Assembly: GCA_024695545.1 (NCBI GenBank)
Contig: JAILHZ010000052.1
Span: 1 to 64,000 of the forward strand
Origin: Clostridiales bacterium
Lineage (GTDB): Bacteria > Bacillota_A > Clostridia > Saccharofermentanales > Saccharofermentanaceae
Reading direction: 5' to 3'
Length of the DNA stretch: 64,000 nt
Every line of letters begins with the position of its first letter. Position 1 is the first letter of the stretch. The notes below the pieces were generated by a model. That model was given only the letters and a program-made list of their open reading frames with translations. It was not told the DNA's origin and made no database searches. This document shows positions 18,031 through 26,900 of this stretch, piece by piece. Both the position numbers and the translations under genes were made by a program.

Positions 18031-18603
18031 ATGGCAATGGTAGAAATTACAAAAGAGGTTTTTGATTCTTACGAAGATAAGATGAAGAAGACGATCGGAA
18101 ATCTGACGGAGAACTTTAATGCGATCCGTGCCGGACGTGCGAATCCGCATGTTCTGGACCGTATCACAGTAGATTATTACGGCACGCAGTCTCAGCTGAA
18201 TGCAGTAGCAAATATTCAGGTTCCGGAACCGAGAATGATCACACTTACTCCGTGGGATCCTTCTATGCTTAAGGAAATCGAGAAAGCGATCCAGGCTTCG
18301 GATCTCGGTATTAACCCGAGCAATGACGGTAAGGTGATCCGTCTGGTGTTCCCGATCCTTACTGAGGAACGTCGTAAGGAACTTGTTAAGAGCGTTATGA
18401 AGTACGGCGAGGAAGCAAAGGTTGCCATCCGTAATATCCGTCGTGAAGGTATTGATAAATACCGTGGAATCAATAAGAAGAAAGAGCTCACAGATGACGA
18501 TCTCGGTTATTTTGAGGAGCAGATCCAGAAACTGACTGACCGTTATATCAAAGAAGTTGATAAGTGCTGTGAGTCAAAGCAGAAAGATCTTATGGAGATC
18601 TGA
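18031..18603 (+). CDS. frr: Ribosome recycling factor
   Basis: Splits post-termination ribosomes together with EF-G. The 190-residue protein has the typical IRAGRANPHVLDRITVDYYG stretch and ends with a long charged helix. AAGGAGG lies 9 bases ahead of ATG 18031. A terminator-like hairpin follows directly, before uppS. Confidence 0.97.
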   Translation: MAMVEITKEVFDSYEDKMKKTIGNLTENFNAIRAGRANPHVLDRITVDYYGTQSQLNAVANIQVPEPRMITLTPWDPSMLKEIEKAIQASDLGINPSNDGKVIRLVFPILTEERRKELVKSVMKYGEEAKVAIRNIRREGIDKYRGINKKKELTDDDLGYFEEQIQKLTDRYIKEVDKCCESKQKDLMEI

Positions 18604-18622
18604 TCACCATTTGAGAAAATTC

Positions 18623-18666
18623 AAGGGTTGTCTCCGGGATAAATCTTAGAGACACCCTCTTTTTTT
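18623..18666 (+). terminator. Terminator/attenuator between frr and uppS
   Basis: AGGGT-T-GTCTC pairs with GAGACACCCT (one bulged T), followed by seven T that run straight into the uppS ribosome binding site TGGAG. No convincing promoter lies between the hairpin and uppS. Confidence 0.75.
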
Positions 18667-18676
18667 GGAGAAGTTT

Positions 18677-19471
18677 ATGTGTCCTGCCGATGAAGGAAAA
18701 AAAGGATTATTTTCGAGGAAAAGAGTTGTTGAAGTAGATGCTTCGCAGCTTAAGATCCCGACCCATCTGGCCGTTATTATGGATGGTAACGGAAGATGGG
18801 CGAAGAAGCGTATGCTTCCCAGATCCGCAGGACACCGTGCCGGCGCGGATAACTTAAAGACACTCTGTAAGAACTGCGGACACTACGGAATCAAGTACGT
18901 GACCGTGTATGCGTTTTCGACGGAGAACTGGTCGAGACCGGAAAGTGAAGTTCATGCCCTTATGGAGTTATTTGTCGAGTATTTCGACAAATATGATCCG
19001 GAGCTTGAGGCAGAAGGTATCCGTGTGCGTTTCACGGGAGACATCGCTGCACTTCCTGAGAATATACAGGCTGTCTGCAAGCGTGCGGAAGAAGGCAGCA
19101 AGCACCGTGACAGGATGACACTGATCGTCGCTTTTAACTATGGCGGAAGACTTGAGATCGTTCAGGCGGCTCAGAAGCTTGCTGATAAGGTAGCTTCCGG
19201 TGAGCTTAAGAGCGAAGATATCACAGAGGAGATGTTCGCGAAGAATCTGTATCTTCCGGACGTCCCGGATCCGGATCTGATCATCCGTCCGAGTGGTGAG
19301 GAAAGGACATCTAACTTCCTGGTATGGGAGGGTGCTTATTCTGAACTGTGGTTCTCGGATGTGCTCTGGCCGGATTTCGGCATGAAAGAACTGACAGATG
19401 CGCTGATTGCGTACACTAAGAGGGATCGCCGTTTCGGCGGACTGACCCGTGAGAAGAAGGAAGAGAAGTAA
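18677..19471 (+). CDS. uppS: Undecaprenyl diphosphate synthase
   Basis: cis-Prenyltransferase making the C55 carrier lipid for wall synthesis. The motif HLAVIMDGNGRWAKKR with catalytic Asp36 and the following SAGHRAGA are diagnostic; RPSGEERTSNFLVWE near the C-terminus binds the diphosphate. The 264-residue form starts at ATG 18677, 6 bases after GGAG; a TTG at 18665 lies on the terminator and is unlikely. About 25 extra N-terminal residues precede the conserved core. Confidence 0.97.
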   Translation: MCPADEGKKGLFSRKRVVEVDASQLKIPTHLAVIMDGNGRWAKKRMLPRSAGHRAGADNLKTLCKNCGHYGIKYVTVYAFSTENWSRPESEVHALMELFVEYFDKYDPELEAEGIRVRFTGDIAALPENIQAVCKRAEEGSKHRDRMTLIVAFNYGGRLEIVQAAQKLADKVASGELKSEDITEEMFAKNLYLPDVPDPDLIIRPSGEERTSNFLVWEGAYSELWFSDVLWPDFGMKELTDALIAYTKRDRRFGGLTREKKEEK

Positions 19472-19474
19472 TCT

Positions 19475-20335
19475 ATGATGCAGAGGATTATTACAGGAGC
19501 CATATTTACAGTTGCGGTACTCGCACTGGTCGTCCCGGCGTACTTTGTTCCGCCTGTCCTTCTGATATTCACATTTATCGTTACGTCGATTGCTCTTGTA
19601 GAACTGATCAAGGCTGCCAAGAATACACAGAAGGAGATGTCTGTCCCGGCTACGGTTCTGGGCGGTTATCTCGGATTTCTTCCGCTGGTTTTCTGGCTGA
19701 CTGAGGGAACTCCTTCTCAGGGATTTACACTTTATGCCCTGATTACGTTGATCTACTGCTTTATCTCGACGATGATCCCGCCTCTGGTAAAGGAACACCC
19801 GGAAGCGATCCGTTCCGGATTTGCTTCATCTTTGATCATTGTATACGTTTCTTTTCCGATCGCCTGTACCCATGTCATGATGTACCTGATCCCGAACGGC
19901 TGGTATTTCATGGTCATCGGTCTTTTTGCCCCGTGGGTATCAGACGTATTCGCTTACTTCTGCGGTTCTTTCTTCGGAAAGCATAAGATCGTTCCGCACA
20001 TCAGTCCGAAGAAGACATGGGAAGGCTGCATCGGCGGTGCTTTGTTCACTGCTCTTCTGACGGCTTTGTTCTTCGCGTTTGTCATGGTCAATGTTATGGA
20101 AGTTACGATGTCGTTTGAACTGTTTGTCGCACTCGCAGCGATCTTCGGATTCATTCTTTCCTGCGTTTCCCAGCTGGGTGACTGGATGGCTTCGAGTATT
20201 AAGAGACTCGTGGGCATTAAGGATTTCGGAAAATTCATGCCTGGTCATGGCGGCATTATGGACCGCTTTGACAGTGCTTTTTTCACACTTCCGGTGGCAC
20301 TCGGACTGGCTTACGCCGTAGTATGGGGAGGTTAA
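19475..20335 (+). CDS. cdsA: Phosphatidate cytidylyltransferase (CDP-DAG synthase)
   Basis: Integral membrane enzyme that makes CDP-diacylglycerol from phosphatidate and CTP. The 286-residue protein has about eight hydrophobic segments. The C-terminal signature is visible as SQLGDWMASSIKRLVGIKDF and PGHGGIMDRFDS; PKKTWEG precedes it. It begins 3 bases after uppS and ends 1 base before dxr, so it is firmly within the operon. Confidence 0.95.
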   Translation: MMQRIITGAIFTVAVLALVVPAYFVPPVLLIFTFIVTSIALVELIKAAKNTQKEMSVPATVLGGYLGFLPLVFWLTEGTPSQGFTLYALITLIYCFISTMIPPLVKEHPEAIRSGFASSLIIVYVSFPIACTHVMMYLIPNGWYFMVIGLFAPWVSDVFAYFCGSFFGKHKIVPHISPKKTWEGCIGGALFTALLTALFFAFVMVNVMEVTMSFELFVALAAIFGFILSCVSQLGDWMASSIKRLVGIKDFGKFMPGHGGIMDRFDSAFFTLPVALGLAYAVVWGG

Positions 20336-20336
20336 T

Positions 20337-21503
20337 ATGAAGACACTTTGTATTTTAGGATCTACCGGCTCCATCGGTACGCAGACTCTTCAGGTCGTAC
20401 GTCACTTCCGCGAAGAGTTTAAGATTGCATCACTTACCTGCGGTTATAACATCGAACTCCTGCTGGAACAGATCATGGAGTTTAATCCGATGTGTGTCAG
20501 TGTAGCAACTAAAGAGAGAAAAGAGACGCTTCAGCGCATGCTTCCCCGTGATTCCAAGGTCAAGGTCTACTGCGGAGATGAGGGAAACTCTCACTGTGCA
20601 ACACTTCCGAAGGTCGACTGTGTTGTTGGCGCAATGGTCGGCATGAAGGGTCTGACTCCTATCGTTGCCGCGATCCACGCGGGAAAAGATATTGCACTTG
20701 CAAATAAAGAAACGCTGGTTACAGCGGGTTCCATTGTTATGCCGCTGATCAAACAGAAGAATGTGAAACTTCTTCCTGTGGATTCAGAGCATTCTGCAAT
20801 CTGGCAGTGCCTGATGGGACAGCCGGAAGGATCTCTGAAGAAGATCCTTCTTACGGCATCCGGCGGACCGTTCCGCGGATATACCCGTGAGCAGTTGGAG
20901 AAAGTTACTCTTGAAGAGACGATGAATCATCCGACATGGAATATGGGCGGAAAAGTTACGATCGACTCGGCATCGATGATGAATAAGGGGCTGGAAGTGC
21001 TTGAGGCTTCCTGGCTGTTTGATATTCCCGTGGATCAGATCGATATCGTCGTACATCCTCAGAGTATCGTACACTCTATGGTCGAGCTTACAGACGGATC
21101 TGTTCTCGGACAGATCGGATTCCCCAATATGATGATGCCTATTCAGGTAGCGCTTTTCTATCCGAAAAGAAGCCTGGGCATATGTCGTCCGTTTTCGCCG
21201 TTTGATCCCCAGACCGGTACGCTGACATTCGAACCGTGTAACCGTCAGGTCTTCCGCCTTGTCGATGCAGCATACCATGCGGGTAAGGTCGGCGGTACTC
21301 TGCCGGCTGCGATGAATGCGGCAAATGAAGTGATCGTTGCGGATTATCTTGCAGGAAAAGCAGCTTTCCTCGATATCGAGAAAACTGTATATCGAGTAAT
21401 GGAAAGACATGAACGTGATGGTGTTACTCAGAACCCGTCGCTTTCGGAGATCTTTGCTGTGGATGAGTGGGCACGGATGATCACACAAGAAATACGAAAG
21501 TGA
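20337..21503 (+). CDS. dxr: 1-deoxy-D-xylulose 5-phosphate reductoisomerase
   Basis: Second step of the MEP isoprenoid pathway, NADPH-dependent. GSTGSIGTQTL near the N-terminus binds the cofactor, LPVDSEHSAIWQ carries metal-binding Asp and Glu, and SGGPFRGY and MNKGLEVLEASWLF follow. The 388-residue length is normal. With ispG at 22834 and ispH at 9300, three pathway genes occur in this window. Confidence 0.97.
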   Translation: MKTLCILGSTGSIGTQTLQVVRHFREEFKIASLTCGYNIELLLEQIMEFNPMCVSVATKERKETLQRMLPRDSKVKVYCGDEGNSHCATLPKVDCVVGAMVGMKGLTPIVAAIHAGKDIALANKETLVTAGSIVMPLIKQKNVKLLPVDSEHSAIWQCLMGQPEGSLKKILLTASGGPFRGYTREQLEKVTLEETMNHPTWNMGGKVTIDSASMMNKGLEVLEASWLFDIPVDQIDIVVHPQSIVHSMVELTDGSVLGQIGFPNMMMPIQVALFYPKRSLGICRPFSPFDPQTGTLTFEPCNRQVFRLVDAAYHAGKVGGTLPAAMNAANEVIVADYLAGKAAFLDIEKTVYRVMERHERDGVTQNPSLSEIFAVDEWARMITQEIRK

Positions 21504-21517
21504 GCATCTGAAGGAAC

Positions 21518-22828
21518 ATGTCACCTTTAAGCATTGTTATCTGCATACTGGGATTAGGAGTTTTAGCCGCGGTTCATGAGATCGGGCATTTTATCGTTGC
21601 CAGACTGCTGAAAATCAAAGTATATGAGCTTTCTATCTTTGTCGGACCGAAGCTTTTCTCATGGAAAAGAAAGGATATCGAATACTATATCCGTTTGATT
21701 CCTCTTGGTGCGTATGTGCGTTTCTCGGAGATCGACGAGGATACCGGAGAACTGAAGGACGATAATCCGGAGAACCTCATCAATCAGGCCAGATGGAAGC
21801 GCCTGCTGGTATCGCTTGCAGGTCCGGCAATGAACGTCATCCTGGGTATCATCATCTTTATGATCTGCTTCTCGAAGTTCGGATTTCTCGAACTGAAGCA
21901 GGATATTGTTCTGGAAGGAACACAGGTCGCTGAGACCCGTATCGAAGAAGGCGACAGGATCCTGAAGTTTAACGGCCAGAAAGTATATTGCCAGATGGAC
22001 CTTTCGTACTATCTGGGCAAGGTCAGCAATGTGGATGAAGTTACCCTTCAGATGAAGTCCGCCAAGACCGGTGAGAAGTACGAGGTGGTTCTGAAGCCGG
22101 AAGTCACCGAGCAGTATATGCTTGGAATTACGCACTATGCGGGTCTGGATGAGAATGGCGGCTGGAAGATCATTTCTGTCGATGCGCAGCAAAATGAGGG
22201 AAATCCGGTTATTAAGCCCGGAGATTCCGTACTGACTGTCAATGATGTTCCGGTAAGTGATCCTTCGATTTCTGATCTGGTCAGGAATTCGAAAGGAGAA
22301 ACGCTTTCGGTCCGCCTGATCCGTAATGGAGAAGAGATGACGCTGCAGCTGAAAGCGACAATGATCAAGTCGGCCAATCTGCGCGGTATCTATCTGCAGG
22401 ACGGAGAAGGTTTCTTTGCTTGTCTTCATGAGGCTGTCGTATTTCCGGTTGCGTTTATACGTATTTCCATTGATGCGATCGCACAGGTCTTTACCGGATC
22501 TGTACCGGCATATGACGTGGTATCCGGACCGGTCGGCATCGCTTCTGTAGTATCGGATGTTGTCGACTCAAAGGATACTGACAGCAGTGAGAAGATTGAG
22601 ATGCTCCTTATTCTTCTGGGCGGTATCTCTGTAGGTCTCGCATTTACAAATATGCTTCCGATCCCGGGTCTTGACGGTAACGCGATCGTACTGACGGTCG
22701 TGGAGATGATCCGTGGTAAGAAGCTTTCCAGAAAATCGGAACAGATCATCAATGTGATCGGTTTTATCATGATCATTGGACTGGTCATATTTGCTCTTGT
22801 GTCCGATATCATACGTCTTTCGAGGTGA
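21518..22828 (+). CDS. rseP: RIP metalloprotease RseP/RasP
   Basis: Membrane-embedded site-2 protease that cleaves anti-sigma factors and signal-peptide remnants. HEIGH is at residues 20-24 in the first membrane segment, and MLPIPGLDGNAI in the C-terminal membrane region gives the third zinc ligand. The middle holds two PDZ-like segments (EGTQVAETRIEEGDRILKF near 130-150 and VIKPGDSVLTVNDVP near 230-245). With 436 residues it is slightly long for a Firmicutes RasP. It is flanked by dxr and ispG as is usual. Confidence 0.95.
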   Translation: MSPLSIVICILGLGVLAAVHEIGHFIVARLLKIKVYELSIFVGPKLFSWKRKDIEYYIRLIPLGAYVRFSEIDEDTGELKDDNPENLINQARWKRLLVSLAGPAMNVILGIIIFMICFSKFGFLELKQDIVLEGTQVAETRIEEGDRILKFNGQKVYCQMDLSYYLGKVSNVDEVTLQMKSAKTGEKYEVVLKPEVTEQYMLGITHYAGLDENGGWKIISVDAQQNEGNPVIKPGDSVLTVNDVPVSDPSISDLVRNSKGETLSVRLIRNGEEMTLQLKATMIKSANLRGIYLQDGEGFFACLHEAVVFPVAFIRISIDAIAQVFTGSVPAYDVVSGPVGIASVVSDVVDSKDTDSSEKIEMLLILLGGISVGLAFTNMLPIPGLDGNAIVLTVVEMIRGKKLSRKSEQIINVIGFIMIIGLVIFALVSDIIRLSR

Positions 22829-22833
22829 TCTGA

Positions 22834-23892
22834 ATGATAAACCGTTTTACAACCAGAAAAGTGAACATCGGCGGTGTATATGTCGGCGGTGATGCTCCGG
22901 TGGCGATCCAGTCTATGAATAATACGGATACCCGTGATGTGGAATCCACACTCAGACAGATCGAAGAATTAAAGAATGCGGGTTGTGATATCACCCGTGT
23001 CGCGATCCTGAATATGGAGGCAGCGGAGGCTCTCTCTGAGATTACGAAGAGAAGTCCGCTTCCGGTCGTAGCAGATATTCACTTTGATTACCGTCTTGCT
23101 CTCGAATCCATTAAGAACGGTGCTTCGAAGATCCGTATTAATCCCGGAAATATCGGTGGTCTGGACCGTGTCAAAGCGGTAGCAGATCTTGCCAAAGAAA
23201 GAAATATCCCGATCCGTGTCGGCGTGAACTCCGGTTCAATCGGAAAAGATATGCTGGAGAAGTACGGCGGTGTAAATGCGGATTCACTTTCGCAGAGCGC
23301 GCTTTCATCGATCCGGATCCTGGAAGATTGCGGATTTGAAGATATCGTGGTCAGTATGAAATCTTCTGATCCGGTATTAACGATCGAGAGTTACCGGCTT
23401 CTTCGGGATCAGGTGCCGTATCCGTTCCATGTAGGTGTTACCGAAGCGGGAACCCTGAGAGAGGGTATTATCCGTTCCAGTGTCGGCATCGGCGCACTTC
23501 TTTCTGAAGGAATCGGTGATACTATCCGTGTCAGCCTCACTGATGAGCCGAAAGAGGAAGTCTATGCAGGTATTTCGATCCTTCGTGCGCTCGGTCTGAG
23601 AAAAGGCGGTATGAGACTGGTTTCCTGTCCGACTTGCGGACGTACACAGGTGCCGCTGATCGAGGTTGCTAAAGAGGTGGAAAGCCGCATCCGGGATCTT
23701 CCTTATGATATGACAGTCGCTGTTATGGGATGTGCTGTAAATGGCCCGGGAGAAGCCAGAGAAGCGGATGTAGGTATTGCCGGCGGAGTCGATGAATTCC
23801 TGCTTTTCAAAAAGGGAGAACCGGTCTGCAAGGTCGAAAAAGATAAAGCAGTAGACGTTCTTCTTGCGACCATCGAAGAGATGAATTCTTAA
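22834..23892 (+). CDS. ispG: 4-hydroxy-3-methylbut-2-en-1-yl diphosphate synthase
   Basis: MEP-pathway [4Fe-4S] enzyme. Cluster ligands are Cys265 and Cys268 in SCPTCGRTQ, Cys300 in GCAVNGPGEA, and probably Glu307. The N-terminal TIM barrel has the APVAIQSMNNTDTRDV segment. The 352-residue length is the bacterial short type. It starts 5 bases after rseP. Confidence 0.97.
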   Translation: MINRFTTRKVNIGGVYVGGDAPVAIQSMNNTDTRDVESTLRQIEELKNAGCDITRVAILNMEAAEALSEITKRSPLPVVADIHFDYRLALESIKNGASKIRINPGNIGGLDRVKAVADLAKERNIPIRVGVNSGSIGKDMLEKYGGVNADSLSQSALSSIRILEDCGFEDIVVSMKSSDPVLTIESYRLLRDQVPYPFHVGVTEAGTLREGIIRSSVGIGALLSEGIGDTIRVSLTDEPKEEVYAGISILRALGLRKGGMRLVSCPTCGRTQVPLIEVAKEVESRIRDLPYDMTVAVMGCAVNGPGEAREADVGIAGGVDEFLLFKKGEPVCKVEKDKAVDVLLATIEEMNS

Positions 23893-23934
23893 CTATTATG
23901 ACCGCTCCGCGGTTTTCGGAAGGATACGAGGGAA

Positions 23935-26900
23935 ATGACATTATATGAGTTTGCTATGCAGGCTTCGCAGGATGAGGATCTGGCGAAGATTGCTAAGGCT
24001 ATACCAAGTGAGGTGCTGGAGATCCGCATCGACGAGCGTTTTGAGGGGATGGAGCTCAAGATCGAGCTTACCGGTCCCATCAGTTCGAAGCGTGCGCTGA
24101 AAGCACTGGAGCAGTACCTGAAACAGGTACTGCATCTTTCCCATGTACGTATTTTTATCTCGAATATTGCCAGCGATTACGGCTCGCAGAGCCTGCCTGC
24201 CGTTTTAGACTGGATCCTTTGGGTCATGAATACGAAGACCGGATTCGGGGCATGTATTGATGATATGCTTCCATCAGACGATTACGTGAGTGTCATTCTT
24301 CAGACACAGCTCACGGATGAAGTAAAAGACGGGATCAGTGCTTTTATCAACGACTTTACTACTACATATCTTCTGAAGAAGTGGGATATCCGCTATGAGT
24401 ATAATCCGCCGGATACATCCGCATCATCGGATCCGGATTACTTCCTTAACCGTATGCGCGAGCGTGCTGCGAAGCATGCCAAGAGTGCCGTAGATGAAGC
24501 GGTTTCATCGGAGGGCAGGGCTGCGGAACGGAAGAAAGAATCCGAAGGCGGAAAGACGAAGAAGACAGAAGAGATCCCTGCAGACTTAAATAAAGGCTCT
24601 TGGGAGTATAAGTCGATCGTTGAGAAGCAGCATATCAAGCAGGAAAAGAAAACGGAATTCCGCCGTGGCCAGAAGTTCGAAGACGCGTCTGAAAAGGGTG
24701 CGGTAATCTGGGGCTTCAATGATATGTCGGCAAGAAAGTATAAGATCAAAGATGCGATCTCCAAGTCGGGAAGCAATGAGATCAACCAGGACACGATTAT
24801 CCGTCTTGAGGGTGAGATCAAGGTAGATACAGAATCCCAGCGTCTGGTCGGAAAAAACAAGAACATGATCCTTTATAAGTTCTTCCTTTCCGATGATACA
24901 TATGCGGTAGACTGTGTTTTCTTCCCGTCGCCGAAAGATGCGGATCTTCTTAACGATAAGTTCGCAAAGGGCGGATACGTCGGTGTCTGCACCACTCTTG
25001 GATACAGCAAGTTTGACGGTCAGATCAATGCGAATGTAAAAGGTTTCTATGTTGCAGAGCCTCCGAAAAAGCGCAAGGATCTAGCAGAAGAGAAACGTAT
25101 TGAACTGCATGCCCATACGAAAATGAGTGAGAAGGATGCTGTAATCGAGCCGAAGGATCTGATAAAGACGGCATACCGCATGGGTCATCCCGCATGTGCT
25201 ATCACGGACCACGGTGTCGTACAGGGCTTTAACGATGCATTTGCGGCTTATAAGGAGTGCAAGAAGAAGGGCGAAGTTCCGGGCTTTAAGCTGATCTTCG
25301 GCATGGAGGGTTATCTTGTCGATGACGGCAACTGTATTGCTTATCATATCGGGGAAGATGATGTATCTCTCGATTCTTTTGTCGCACTCGATGTCGAAAC
25401 TACCGGACTTGACTGTACAAAAGAAGGACTTCTCGAGATCGCTGCGATCCGTTATGAGAAAGACGAAGCCGGAGAGTATAAGGAAACCGGGGTATTTACG
25501 ACCATGGTCAACCCGGGTGTTCCGATCTCTGATAAGGCAAAAGAACTGACCGGTATTACGGAAGATATGATCGAGGGAGCTCCGACTCCTTTTGAAGCGG
25601 TCACGAAGCTTGCGGAATTCCTGAAAAAAGAGGATATTCTGGTCGGCCACAACATCTTCTTTGACATGGGATTTGTCCGTGAAGCCGGCTTCCAGATCGA
25701 TATCGAGCAGCTTGATGAAGATAAGCATCATCCGTACCGTGTGAAGTTCTATCAGCCGGAGATCGATACTGTATCTGCGGTAACTTTCCTGTATCCGGAT
25801 ATGCCGAAGCATAATCTGAAGGATGCATGTGAATTCCTGGGCATAGTCAATGAATCCGAACACCGTGCGATGGGCGACTGCCGCGCCTCTGCGCAGATCC
25901 TGATCCGCTGCATAAAGGACTTTGGTTTTACTTCCTGCAAGCAGATGAATACGCATGTCGGTCTGATGCCGAAGGAAGAAGTGACGAAGAGAAAGACACC
26001 ATCCTATCACATCATCTTCCTTGTCAAGGATACACTCGGGCTTTATAACCTGTACCGTATGGTTTCGGAAGGTCATACCGAGTATTTTTCCATGCGTCCG
26101 CGTATCCCGAAGTCCGAGGTGCGTTATTTAGGAGCGGGAATCATCGTAGGCGGCGCCTGTGAACGCGGTCAGATCTTCCGGGCTGTCCATAAGGCATATG
26201 TTGCTAATGGCAATAATCCGGATAAGACTCTTGAATTCTTAAGTTCCGATTCTGCCTTTAACCGTATGATCCGGCTTTATGACTATTTCGAGATCCAGCC
26301 TATCTGCAATAACGAGTTCTATCTTCGTGAAGAGGATTCCGGTCTTCGTACGAAAGAAGATCTGATCAACATTAATAAGATCATTTCGATCATGGCGGAG
26401 CGTGTCGGGAAACCGTGCTGCGCTACGACGGATGCGCACTTCCTCGACCAGAAGGACGGCGAGTACAGAAAGTACATGCTGATGGATATGGGCTTTAAAG
26501 ATGCGGAGCTTCAGAGTGATCTTTACTTCCGTACTACGGATGAGATGCTCGAAGAGTTCTCTTATCTCGGTGAGGAGCGTGCGAAGGAAGTTGTCATCTA
26601 TGCGCCGAGAGGTATCGCGGAATTAGTAAGAGACGATATCAAACCGTTCCCGGACGGAACATATCCGCCGGTGATTCTGTCTGCTCCGGATGATCTTCGT
26701 GCCATCGTTAATAAGACCATGAAAGAAATGTACGAGCATGAGGGTGTGATCCCGGAGATCGTACAGGAACGTGTCGATAAAGAACTGAACAGTATTATCG
26801 GTAATGGTTACTCGATCATGTACTACATCGCGTATAAGCTGGTAGGAAAGTCAAACTCCGACGGTTATGTTGTAGGATCGAGAGGATCGGTAGGGTCTTC

